Of a stretch of 64,000 nt of DNA, positions 17,801 to 26,092 are shown piece by piece (within the stretch, counting starts at the first letter, position 1; each line of letters begins with the position of its first letter). The stretch lies in assembly GCF_016718685.1 (NCBI RefSeq), contig NZ_JADKCX010000014.1, positions 5,195 through 69,194 of the forward strand, in the 5' to 3' direction. The notes beneath the pieces are model-generated. The model saw only the letters and a list, made by a program, of their open reading frames with translations. It was not told where the DNA came from and did no database searches. Made by a program: the position numbers and the translations under genes. This DNA is from Haliscomenobacter sp. (GTDB lineage: Bacteria > Bacteroidota > Bacteroidia > Chitinophagales > Saprospiraceae).

Positions 17801-18178
17801 ATGGGTATTTTGAAAGGCTCCAAAAGCCTGACCGCCAGTTTGGAACAAATGGACTACGACCACCCAGGCCATTTCCTCAAAAACCTGGAACGTTCCAGCG
17901 ACCCCAAGATTCCGTACTACGTGCTGGCTGGGCACCTGGATTTGTTTTTGGAAACCGATAATGAAGCCAAACGTTTGGTCAATAAAATTTTCAAAAACGT
18001 TGCAAATGTGTTTTTTGATGAACCAAACGACATCGCGGTGGGGGTAGATAGCATCAAACATGTTCCCCTCAAACGCAAACCAGCACCGGTGTTTTTTGAC
18101 GTCAAATGCCACCATTTGAATTACTTTTCCTTGAAGGAAAGTGTGGATAAAATAGTAGACTTGCTTGCGGTTCACTAA
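14828..18178 (+). CDS. Metacaspase (peptidase C14)-alpha/beta-hydrolase fusion protein, three frameshifts
   Basis: Restored length is about 1,117 residues. The N-terminal caspase-fold protease starts MKKLYSLFIGIDTYHPE, with the catalytic His in YYSGHG (residue 88) and the catalytic Cys in DCCHSG (residue 149). The middle 500 residues are beta-rich; one stretch (GAVHGLSTELNKIAEFEI) resembles the beta modules found after bacterial caspase domains. The C-terminus is an alpha/beta hydrolase: LLVIHGIIGNT oxyanion region, nucleophile in AHSMGG, and a late CHHLNYF histidine. Frame breaks lie at about 15319-15321 (one A short), 16590-16605 (one base short) and 16729-16737 (one G short); restoring each gives continuous protein. 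No signal peptide. A protease coupled to a lipase/esterase suggests a stress, death or defence effector (inference). Confidence 0.82.
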
Positions 18179-18241
18179 ATGAATCAAGCGTTTGACCACG
18201 TAATTGCCACGGCTAACTAAAGTTACAAATGTAGAGGCAAG

Positions 18242-18265
18242 TGTTTGTTTATTTTTGAACAAACA
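18242..18265. promoter_or_regulatory. Hairpin/palindrome just upstream of the 115-residue companion gene
   Basis: TGTTTGTT (18242-18249) and AACAAACA (18258-18265) form an 8-bp inverted repeat with an 8-base spacer, 13 bases before the ATG at 18279. It could be an operator or a translation-modulating hairpin. Confidence 0.35.
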
Positions 18266-18278
18266 AACCCTTACAATT

Positions 18279-18626
18279 ATGGCAAAGTACACAGGTCTTG
18301 AATTATCCACCGTCGAGCTTGGCGAAGCCCGAAATTACGCTCGTGAGTATGTGGATGCCAATGGTGATTTTGGCGCTGTTCCGCTGATGAATTATGCTTT
18401 TTTTAGCGTAGCTGCATTGGATCAGTTGCTCGATTTTTGCCAAAACAACCCCAACGTAAAAGGCGTGAAGTTCAATTTGGCACTACTGCCTAAACCGGGG
18501 CAACCAACGGGGAAAATGATGAGCTTGGTGACCTGGGCAGTAGATGAAGATGGTGCTCCAATTGATGGAGCCGCCACACAGTCGTCTAATCAACCCTGTC
18601 CTCCCTTGTGCATTCCGCCTCAGTAA
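18279..18626 (+). CDS. Hypothetical protein downstream of metacaspase, 115 residues
   Basis: Starts MAKYTGLELSTVELGEARNY at the ATG 18279, 100 bases after the metacaspase gene and on the same strand; a terminator follows at 18639-18695, so the two probably share a transcript. There is no signal peptide or membrane segment. The central part (SVAALDQLLDFCQNNPNVKG) looks like a compact alpha/beta fold, and the tail is rich in Pro and Cys (QPCPPLCIPPQ). I do not recognise the family. Linkage suggests a partner, substrate or inhibitor of the metacaspase-hydrolase (inference). Confidence 0.6.
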   Translation: MAKYTGLELSTVELGEARNYAREYVDANGDFGAVPLMNYAFFSVAALDQLLDFCQNNPNVKGVKFNLALLPKPGQPTGKMMSLVTWAVDEDGAPIDGAATQSSNQPCPPLCIPPQ

Positions 18627-18638
18627 TTAGAAAATTCC

Positions 18639-18696
18639 AGTGCAACTTCAATTTAGAACTTGTAAAAGATATTTTGATTGAAGTTGCACTTTTTAT
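18639..18696 (+). terminator. Rho-independent terminator after metacaspase unit
   Basis: AGTGCAACTTCAAT (18639-18652) pairs perfectly with ATTGAAGTTGCACT (18677-18690), followed by TTTTTA. It lies 12 bases after the stop of the 115-residue gene and separates this unit from the histidine kinase. Confidence 0.8.
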
Positions 18697-18715
18697 ATCT
18701 TGATACTCAAAATAA

Positions 18716-21623
18716 TTGAACCATAAAATTTTGACCTTAAAATATTATATCATCTTCATCTTACTCCTGAGCTATGCTTGTTTGTCAGGGCAAGAATCGG
18801 TATTGTATTATCACGAGCTCAATAGCCAGGGAAAACTCTCCCAAACCACCAATGAATTTGTATTTCAAGATTCGCGCGGCTTTACCTGGATCAGTTCAAT
18901 CGATGGACTCAATCGTTACGATGGCATCAATGTAGAGGTGTATAAACCCAACAAAGGGAAAAATTCTATTGAAGGGCATATCATTCAAAGCAATTTTTTT
19001 GAAGATAACCAAGGAAACATCTGGTTTTGTACCTATGAAGCAATCAATTGTTATAGGCCTAAAACCAATGACTTTTCACATTTTCAGCTACACCATAAAA
19101 AGGAAGTTGTTGATGCAGACTACCATGTTATTCATTTTGAAAAAAACAGGGAGAAATTATGGGTGAAAATTGGTTCGGCCATTTTAACATTCGATACAAA
19201 GAATCACACCTTTTCGGATACCCTTGTAAAAAAAGTTTCAGGCTATCGTTTTTTGGTTGGCCAAGATCCCAATACTGGAAAAATTCGATCAATTTGGGCC
19301 TGGTCATTTCATGGAGACAACCTTAGCGAAATTTATAACCCTAACATCACCAATCCTAAAACTGTCCTTACCCCAGAAGGAGACATCCAAAAAGCAATCT
19401 GCATCAGTCCTGATTCCTTGTGGGTACTTAGCAATCGTGGGATTTTTTGTATCAGTCGACAAACAGACGGGCAATTTTTAGTGCTTCCCGTATCCCCGAT
19501 TGGCCTCAACGCGGTGGATATGCCCCTCAGCATGCTTTCCTATCATCCGGGCCAATTGTTGTTTTGGATGCCTGATGGAAGTCTGCTCTCCTACCATATT
19601 GCTCAAAACCGAATCCTGCGAAAATGGCACCTGCATGCATTCAACCCACTGGTACGCTCGGAGTTGATTGGCCGAAACATGTACCTGGATCCCCAAAAGA
19701 ACATTTGGCTTTCGATTCCTGGTTTGGGGCTTAGATATGCCAACTTGAATAGAAAATTATTTGAATTCGTTTCGCTTGCCTCTGCTGGCTCTACTGAGCA
19801 AGAAATAGCATCGATTACGACAATTGGCAAATTGAAAAATGGAAACATTTATGTCGTTGAAAAAAACCGTGGATTCATGGTTTATGTGCCCGGTGCTGCA
19901 TTGATGGAGCCAGAAAATTCAAATTTGCTTCAAGGCAAAGAGATCTTCACCGCAGTCGCTGATGCATCAGGCCTTGTTTATTTATTCACCAACGAAGAAA
20001 TATTTTTCTACGACTATAAAAACAATCAGATTTCCTATTTCGGTCCCAATACATCCGTTGTTTTTCATACCAGCCAACTCAGAAATAATCAAGTTTTAGC
20101 TTTGACCTATTTACCTTTTCGACTCATGGATTGGTCAGTAAACCGATCTCAACCATTGAAATCAATTAAAGGAATCGAAGAGAATACCTTTTTCAGAAAT
20201 AATTACCTGGATCGATATGGAACTTTGTTTTTGTCGCGCAATTCACAGTATATTTTGGCTGGGAATATCAGAAATGACAGTTTTGTATTGAAGAAAAAAA
20301 TTGACATCAAAGGACTTATCAATGGGTATGTTGAAGACACCAACAAAGGGCTTATTTGGGTGGCTAGCACATATGGGCTTTACACCATCGATCAAAAAAC
20401 ATTGACTTGCCAGGCAGTTTCTTCAAGCGATCAAAGCACTCAACAATACATTTTAAGCATGCTCCCAGATCGGAAAAAAATTTAGTGTAGTAGATGGCTT
20501 ACCCGATATTGAATTCACACTAGATGCAGGATTTTTAAGCCAGAATGGGAAAATGTTTTTTGGTACCCGCAACGGTTTGGTTCATTTCAATCCGTTGAAT
20601 GACGCCCCGCTGAAAAATCGCCCAAAAGTTATTCTCCTGGAATTCAGTGCAAAAAAACAAAACCGAGACAGCGTAGAAAAAGCGGCCCGACAGGGGACGG
20701 TCAGGCTTCCCCATAAATCCAATTCCATTGTTTTTCGTTTTTTGGGGATAGAATACAGCAACCCACTGGAGACCAAATTGTTGTATAAAATTGAGCCCAT
20801 CGAAAAAGAGTGGACAACACTCAGCAATGCTCAAGGAAGAGTACAATATGCCAATCTCAATCCTGGACATTATACGTTGAGATTAAAAGCGATGAGTGCC
20901 GATGATACTCCAGGTGAGAGCCCAACGGGCAAAGCAGGCCTTGATCGAAGCTGAGCGCAATCGCATGATGGAGGATCTACACGATGGCATCGGGTTTGAC
21001 CTCACTGCGATCAAAGCCATCAGCGAAAAATCCTTACTGACCAGCAAGGACCAGGCTTTTAGTGCCCAGTTCGAAAAGTGTTTAATCGGGCTCAGGATGC
21101 CATTCGCACCATGGGTGAAGTGTTCCGGGCTACCGATGAACAATACAGTACTTTAGGCGCCTTTTTGAATTGGGTACAGGAAAAAGTTCAATCATTTATG
21201 CAAGATGTGGAAATGGGCTTGTTTATTACTGCACCTACCGAAGAACTCGACACCACGATTGGAGCCGAAGCCCGGCAAAATCTTTGGCTAGTGATCAAAG
21301 AGACCTTGAACAACATGGCTAAACACTCCGGGGCAACCCAGGCGAGTTTGGCTTTTAAAGTGAGTAAAGATCAGGTCATCATCGAAATTCAAGACAATGG
21401 AAAGGGTTTTGATCCCGATCAACTACGGAAAGGCCGGGGCATGCGCAACATGCCCAAGCGGATGAAAAACATTGGTGGGTCATTTGAAATACTTACTCAA
21501 TCCAAAGGCACTTTGGTAAAATTAAGTGCCCCCATCAACAAAATTAACCAGATAGATGCCGTTCTTTTTAAACGCTTAGTAAAATTATTCACTAAAAATA
21601 AACCTTCAAATGATGAACACTGA
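18716..21623 (+). CDS. Propeller-type sensor histidine kinase (HisKA_3), frameshifted and apparently missing its transmembrane segment
   Basis: Starts at TTG 18716 with a signal peptide (MNHKILTLKYYIIFILLLSY, then ACLSGQ). Two-component-propeller repeats follow (QDSRGFTWISSIDGLNRYDG; DNQGNIWFCTYEAINCY), then a Y_Y_Y-like domain ending NPGHYTLRLKAMSADD. The kinase part holds the HisKA_3 phosphoacceptor (NRMMEDLHDGIGFDLTAI) and an HATPase N box and G box (IKETLNNMAKHSG; IQDNGKGFD). Frame breaks: one extra A in 20474-20480; a discontinuity at about 20900-20935 where the end of Y_Y_Y and the expected membrane helix are absent; one A short in 21074-21077. Its stop overlaps the response-regulator start. 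If the deletion is real, the sensor could not span the membrane. Confidence 0.8.
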
Positions 21624-22251
21624 ATTAAAAAAAATCCAGGTCATTATTGTTGATGATGAAGAAGAAACCTTAGATCTCTTAGCGACTATCCTTAAACGAG
21701 ATAAGGAGATCGAGCTGATGGCCAGTTACACCAATGCGGAAGATGCAGTGGTTGGTATCCTGAAGCATCAACCCGACATGGTGATCATGGACATCAATTT
21801 GCCCGGGATAAGCGGCGTGGCTGCCGTGGTACAAGTAAAGGTTGCGCTGCCAAAAGTCCATTTTTTGATGTACACTGCTTTTGAAGACAAACGGCTTGCC
21901 GACGCCATCATTGCTGGTGCCGATGGCTATATCCTTAAGCATGATTCCAGTGATGCGATTATTCCGGCTATAAAAAGCATCCTGGCAGGCGATTTGGAAA
22001 TGAACCCTCACATTACTCGGATGGCGATGGAGTATTTTACCCAAAAAAACAAACAAATCGAGCACAACTATACTCCCGAAGAAGTGCGCTTAATGAGGGC
22101 ACTGGCCAATGGGTTGGGCAACAAACAAATTGCCCCCCTGGAAAACAATACCGAGGGGGGAATCAAGCAAAAACTATTTAAACTTTTCAAAAAAGCCCAG
22201 GTCAAAAACAGAGCCGAGATGGTCAAAATATACCTGGAAAGCATCGAATAA
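21610..22251 (+). CDS. NarL/LuxR-type response regulator
   Basis: A 213-residue regulator. The receiver domain shows the acidic pair and phosphoacceptor (VIIVDDEEETLDLL; PDMVIMDINLPGISG), the conserved Thr/Ser region (LMYTAFED) and Lys (GYILKHDSSDAI). The C-terminal helix-turn-helix (YTPEEVRLMRALANGLGNKQ, then KQKLFKLFKKAQVKNRAEMV) fits the NarL group. Its start overlaps the end of the kinase gene by 14 bases, so the two are translationally coupled. Two ATGs in tandem (21610, 21613) could both serve. Confidence 0.9.
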   Translation: MMNTELKKIQVIIVDDEEETLDLLATILKRDKEIELMASYTNAEDAVVGILKHQPDMVIMDINLPGISGVAAVVQVKVALPKVHFLMYTAFEDKRLADAIIAGADGYILKHDSSDAIIPAIKSILAGDLEMNPHITRMAMEYFTQKNKQIEHNYTPEEVRLMRALANGLGNKQIAPLENNTEGGIKQKLFKLFKKAQVKNRAEMVKIYLESIE

Positions 22252-22500
22252 TACCTTCTAGTAACCAAAGTTAGTCCTTTTGTTTTTCATGGTTGCTTAT
22301 CTTTGTCGTAAGCCAGCCAAGTGGCACTTCCATTCCGTTTGAAACCCAAGACGATTTTCCTTTTGGGTAAATCAAAACCCCAGTTGCATTTCTACACAAG
22401 CCGGAACTAAACCCCAGCTTTTTTTGCACAGTGTGCTAACAATCCTGCGTTATTACACCTTAGAATTATAAAATTTGACTTGATTAAGTTTACCCTTAGA

Positions 22501-22535
22501 AGCGTCAGACAAGCCATTTCGTCTGACGCTTTTTG
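22501..22535. terminator. Rho-independent terminator between convergent genes
   Basis: AGCGTCAGAC (22501-22510) and GTCTGACGCT (22521-22530) form a perfect 10-bp stem with a 10-base loop, followed by TTTTT on the plus strand. It ends the response-regulator transcript; the opposite strand lacks a long T-run. The 250 bases before it (22252-22500) hold nothing I can identify. Confidence 0.85.
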
Positions 22536-22548
22536 ATTGGTAAACATT

Positions 22549-23757
22549 TTAGCCTTTAATCGCCAATTGTTTCAACTCGGGATGTTTGGAATTTGTCTTT
22601 GTGGCTTTAGCCATGTGCTCCACGGCTTTGCTTGAATTGCCCATATCCTGGTAAATGAGGGCCAGCTTGCGGTTGACATCGATGTTGTCTGGACGGATCT
22701 CATATTCTTTCAGCGCATATTTCAGTGCCTTTTTCAAATCTCCTACCAAATCTGCATAAATGCTGGCGTACTCCAGATTCATATTGTGACCATGCGCTTC
22801 GTCATCGGCCAGCATTGGCCAGATTTCCTGGACGGTTTTTTCACAAGCTTCTTTTTTACCCTGGAGCTTGTATACTTTGGCCAACTCTTCATAAAAGCCC
22901 ACTTCGGGAATGATGTTGGCGGCGTCTTTCAGCAATTGTTCGGCTTCGCTGTATTTTTTGCGCTCAATGGCCACTTCGGCCAGGGCGGCAATCGCAAACG
23001 GATATTTAGGGCGCTCTTGCAATATGGTGCGGTATTCCTCTGCGGCGTCAAGTTGGCCGTATTGTTTGTATAAATTGCCAAGCGTCAGGCGAGACCAGCA
23101 AGTTTGCTCCTGTCCCGGGAAACCGGCATCTACAGCTAATTTCATGGCTTCGATCGCACCATCCACATCCCCGTGGATTTCACGGAGGTAAGATACGCGG
23201 GCATAAGAGCGCAAATCCGGACGAATGGAGACCATTTTATCGGCCATCTTCACCGCTTCTTCGTAATTGCCCAACTCAACATTGGCATCTACAAGCACGC
23301 CGTAATTTTGGGCGTTGTAGGGATTGAGGTTCATGGCTTCAGTACCCGTTTTGAGGGCATTTTTGAAGTCGTGCAGAGAGAGTTGTACCCCTGCTTTGGC
23401 CGCGAGGGCCCGGAATTTGAGGTCTTTTTCCAGTTCGGGCTTGTCCAGAATATATTCGGTCATTTTGAGCGCAGCAGGGTAATAATGGCCGTGTTCGCCC
23501 GTAATGCGCGCTTCGTTGACGAATACGTACACCAGTTTAAGGGCAGCCTCGTAATCTTCGGGATTGGCCAGTAGAGCCTGGCGCGAAGTCCCGTAATAAC
23601 TTTGTACATCCGACCATTCCTGGCCGTTTTGGATGGCTTCATTGCGGTCAAGCAATAAGGGAATGTTGTTGACCGACAGGGTGGTTTGGTCGTTTTGCTT
23701 CTTGGCACAAGCAAACGAAAAGAAAAGGATAAGGAGAAGGAAAGAGATGCGGTACAT
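22549..23757 (-). CDS. Tetratricopeptide-repeat lipoprotein
   Basis: A 402-residue protein starting MYRISFLLLILFFSFACAKK at ATG 23757; the SFAC box marks a lipoprotein signal peptide, so it is probably anchored in the periplasm or outer membrane. The rest is about nine TPR-like helical pairs (AMNLNPYNAQNYGVLVDANV, then ELGNYEEAVKMADKM; ALIYQDMGNSSKAVEHM near the end). It follows two DUF4331 genes on the same strand, a pairing seen elsewhere in Bacteroidota. A longer reading from 23850 runs through the upstream repeat and is rejected. Confidence 0.85.
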   Translation of the reverse strand: MYRISFLLLILFFSFACAKKQNDQTTLSVNNIPLLLDRNEAIQNGQEWSDVQSYYGTSRQALLANPEDYEAALKLVYVFVNEARITGEHGHYYPAALKMTEYILDKPELEKDLKFRALAAKAGVQLSLHDFKNALKTGTEAMNLNPYNAQNYGVLVDANVELGNYEEAVKMADKMVSIRPDLRSYARVSYLREIHGDVDGAIEAMKLAVDAGFPGQEQTCWSRLTLGNLYKQYGQLDAAEEYRTILQERPKYPFAIAALAEVAIERKKYSEAEQLLKDAANIIPEVGFYEELAKVYKLQGKKEACEKTVQEIWPMLADDEAHGHNMNLEYASIYADLVGDLKKALKYALKEYEIRPDNIDVNRKLALIYQDMGNSSKAVEHMAKATKTNSKHPELKQLAIKG

Positions 23758-23764
23758 GGTTGTT

Positions 23765-23887
23765 GAGTTGAAGAGTTGAAGAGTTGAAGAGTTGAAGAGT
23801 TGAAGGTAGTGCCGGGTCAGTGCGCTGATCTGGCAAGATTGGAAGTCCACTACTTTTCAACTCTTCAACATTTCAACTCTTCAACTA
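23765..23887. repeat. Inverted array of an 8-bp unit (GAGTTGAA)
   Basis: Five exact tandem copies of GAGTTGAA (23765-23804) face an inverted set (CTTTTCAACTCTTCAACATT, TCAACTCTTCAACTA; about 23853-23887) across a 50-base spacer. The same unit recurs at about 60972-61004. It sits between the TPR and DUF4331 genes, so it would form a long hairpin in their shared transcript. Confidence 0.85.
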
Positions 23888-23890
23888 TTA

Positions 23891-25935
23891 TTAATTTACT
23901 TTTACAAGCTTCACATTTTGCAATACACTACCGTTTTTGTCGATGATGCGTGCAATATAATTGCCATTTGCCAGGCCCAATGGAAGTTTGGCCTGAATGG
24001 AATTTTCGCCTTCGTATACGGTTCCTGTAGTGATGGTGCTGATTTTGCGGCCATTCAAATCATACAGGTCGATTTGAATCTGGTTTTCGCCCTGAGACTT
24101 CACGTTGAAAGTCAAGTCTTCTCTAATCGGGTTGGGATACACCGCAGCCACCACTTTAGGGATGTTGAGCAAGCTGCTTTCGCCAACTTGTGCATTGGCC
24201 AGGGTAGCCGCGGTAGACGCTACTTCGGTACCGCCACACTTGCCATCACCAGCCCAAGGCAATGCGACGTAAGGGAAAGTACGCTTGAAAGCAATGTCAT
24301 TTTTCTCAACGCCGGTAGTATAGCTCAATACATCAATCAGGTCGGTACTGACCGGGTTTTTGCCATCAAAATCGTCGTACCACAAACCGATCGCAGCCAA
24401 TACAACCCCGGAAACAGCTTGCAATTCGATGCGGGTAACGTCATCCTCCAGACGGCGACCATTCGGGAACCCATCCATATTCGGGATGAACTCCAAACTG
24501 CGGTTGCCTTTGTATTTTGGATGCGTCAAACCCATTACTGCAGCTTGAACCAGGCCCAAAGAGCTGAAGTTTGGATCCGTACGGCGGGTAGTAGGTACGG
24601 CCATGTTGAGGCGCAGCATATCCCCGCCGTTGGGCAGGAAGTTGTTGATAAAAGGCTTGCCTGGCGCCAGAGGATTTCCGCCCTTGCCCGTTGCCAATTG
24701 GTATGGGGGGAGGTTCGGAGCACCCGTATGGAAGATCGGCCAAAGATCGACGGAGCGGGCTTTCCCTGGGCCAGGAAGCAACAATGTACCAAACACCTTA
24801 TCATCAAGCGCTGTTCCATTCAGCGCAGGATTCCCTTTTAGGCCATACAAACCATCTTTGCCGTAACCGAAGTCAAACGAACCCAATGATTTGCGTTGGA
24901 TGCGCAACTGCTTGAAGGCAGGAACGGCAGATCCAAACAAAGCGTCATCCATATACAGCGCCAATTCTGGATTGAAGAAGAAATTGTCCAGCAGTGTATC
25001 ACCAAGTTCCTGGTAGGGCGTGAGGGCATTCCAATAGTCTTTGTAACCAATTGGAATCACTGCTTCGTTGGTCAATGGCATGCCCAAACGAGATACTTGT
25101 ACCCAATCGCCAGTATGGGTTTCTGCACCTTTGGACAAAGTGCGCAAAGCTGGCCGGCTGGCCGAAGCCCATACCCCAATCACATAATCTGGATCCAGGA
25201 TATTCTTTGGCAAATAGAAAGCGCCTTTTTGAGGAGCGTGCGAATGGGCACCTGGATGGCAATGGTACTTACGTTGAAGCATTTGACACCATCCCGTGCT
25301 TTGGCACCCTGACGTGGAGCATCGCCCAAGTCGAAAATCCCACCCAAGTCTACAAAGAAAGGATCGTCGGAAGTGCCACAGAAGATCTTCTCACCAGTAG
25401 AAGAAGTGGTAATGGCCTTGTCTACCAAATCAGAATAGCGGGCATTTAAACCTACTCCGCTGGAGATAGAACGTGAGCCCACATTGGGCGGAGGTACAAT
25501 GCCATTTCTGATGATCACCTGGAAGCTTTTCCCCCCATCCATGCTGCGTTCGAGGGTGTAAGTTGCCTTCAGGTTCTGTTTTCCCAGGCGGATGTTGAAG
25601 AAAGTGGTTGGATCTTCATTCACCAGCTTGAACGTAAAACGATAGGTGATCTCGTCTCCAGAAATCGCAGCATTGTTGTCAACGTGGATTTCGTAGCGGA
25701 TGTTTTGCCCAAAATTGTAATAATTGGGGCCACCTTGTGGCAATTGAAATGGCACATAGTTGGCGATGATGGTGATCATCCCGTTTTCGTCCGGGCTGCG
25801 GAAGACGTACAGATCGGTGTTGTCTGCCAAGGGATCATCCGCAATCAGCGGTGCTTCCCGGTGGCTGGAGGCAAACAGCGATGCGCTGAAGGCCAGCAGG
25901 GTTAGACAAAGTATGGATTTAAAAAAGTTTTTCAT
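23891..25935 (-). CDS. DUF4331-family secreted protein with T9SS sorting tail (one frameshift)
   Basis: Restored length is about 681 residues. The signal peptide MKNFFKSILCLTLLAFSASL precedes FASSHREAPLIADDPLADNT, the diagnostic DUF4331 opening. The DUF4331 body spans about residues 25-590. A C-terminal tail of about 85 residues (VVAAVYPNPIREDLTFNVKS, then LYDLNGRKISTI) is a type A T9SS sorting domain, so export across the outer membrane is expected. The frame breaks at about 25224-25230 (one base short in GG/AAAAA), where TLLKK resumes as GAFYLPKNILDPDYVIGVWA. It is the downstream member of a tandem pair with the gene at 26093-27802. Function of DUF4331 is unknown. Confidence 0.82.
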
Positions 25936-25950
25936 GGTTTGTCTTTGTAC

Positions 25951-26008
25951 CACGACTGAAGTCGTGGCTTGATGATGTGTGTGGCCTCCCACGACTAAAG
26001 TCATGGGT
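25951..26008. repeat. Pair of REP-like hairpins (CCACGACT-AGTCGTGG)
   Basis: CCACGACTGAAGTCGTGG (25951-25968) and, about 20 bases on, CCCACGACTAAAGTCATGGG are two near-identical short hairpins with AGTC-type cores. This form resembles REP elements mobilised by RAYT-type transposases, though no such gene is in the window. Immediately after comes a short CACACC-rich stretch (26065-26092). Confidence 0.6.
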
Positions 26009-26092
26009 TGGCTAGTTTATAAAATTTTGAGTTTGTGCACGGTATTGCAGGCTGGCGATTCCACACCCACACGTTCACACGCACACCCCAAC

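Noticed and set aside
23765..23887. CRISPR-like array
   Set aside because: The unit is only 8 bp, contiguous without spacers, and inverted on the far side; no cas genes.
25951..26008. Active REP/RAYT transposon
   Set aside because: Only two short hairpins exist; no transposase gene lies in the window.
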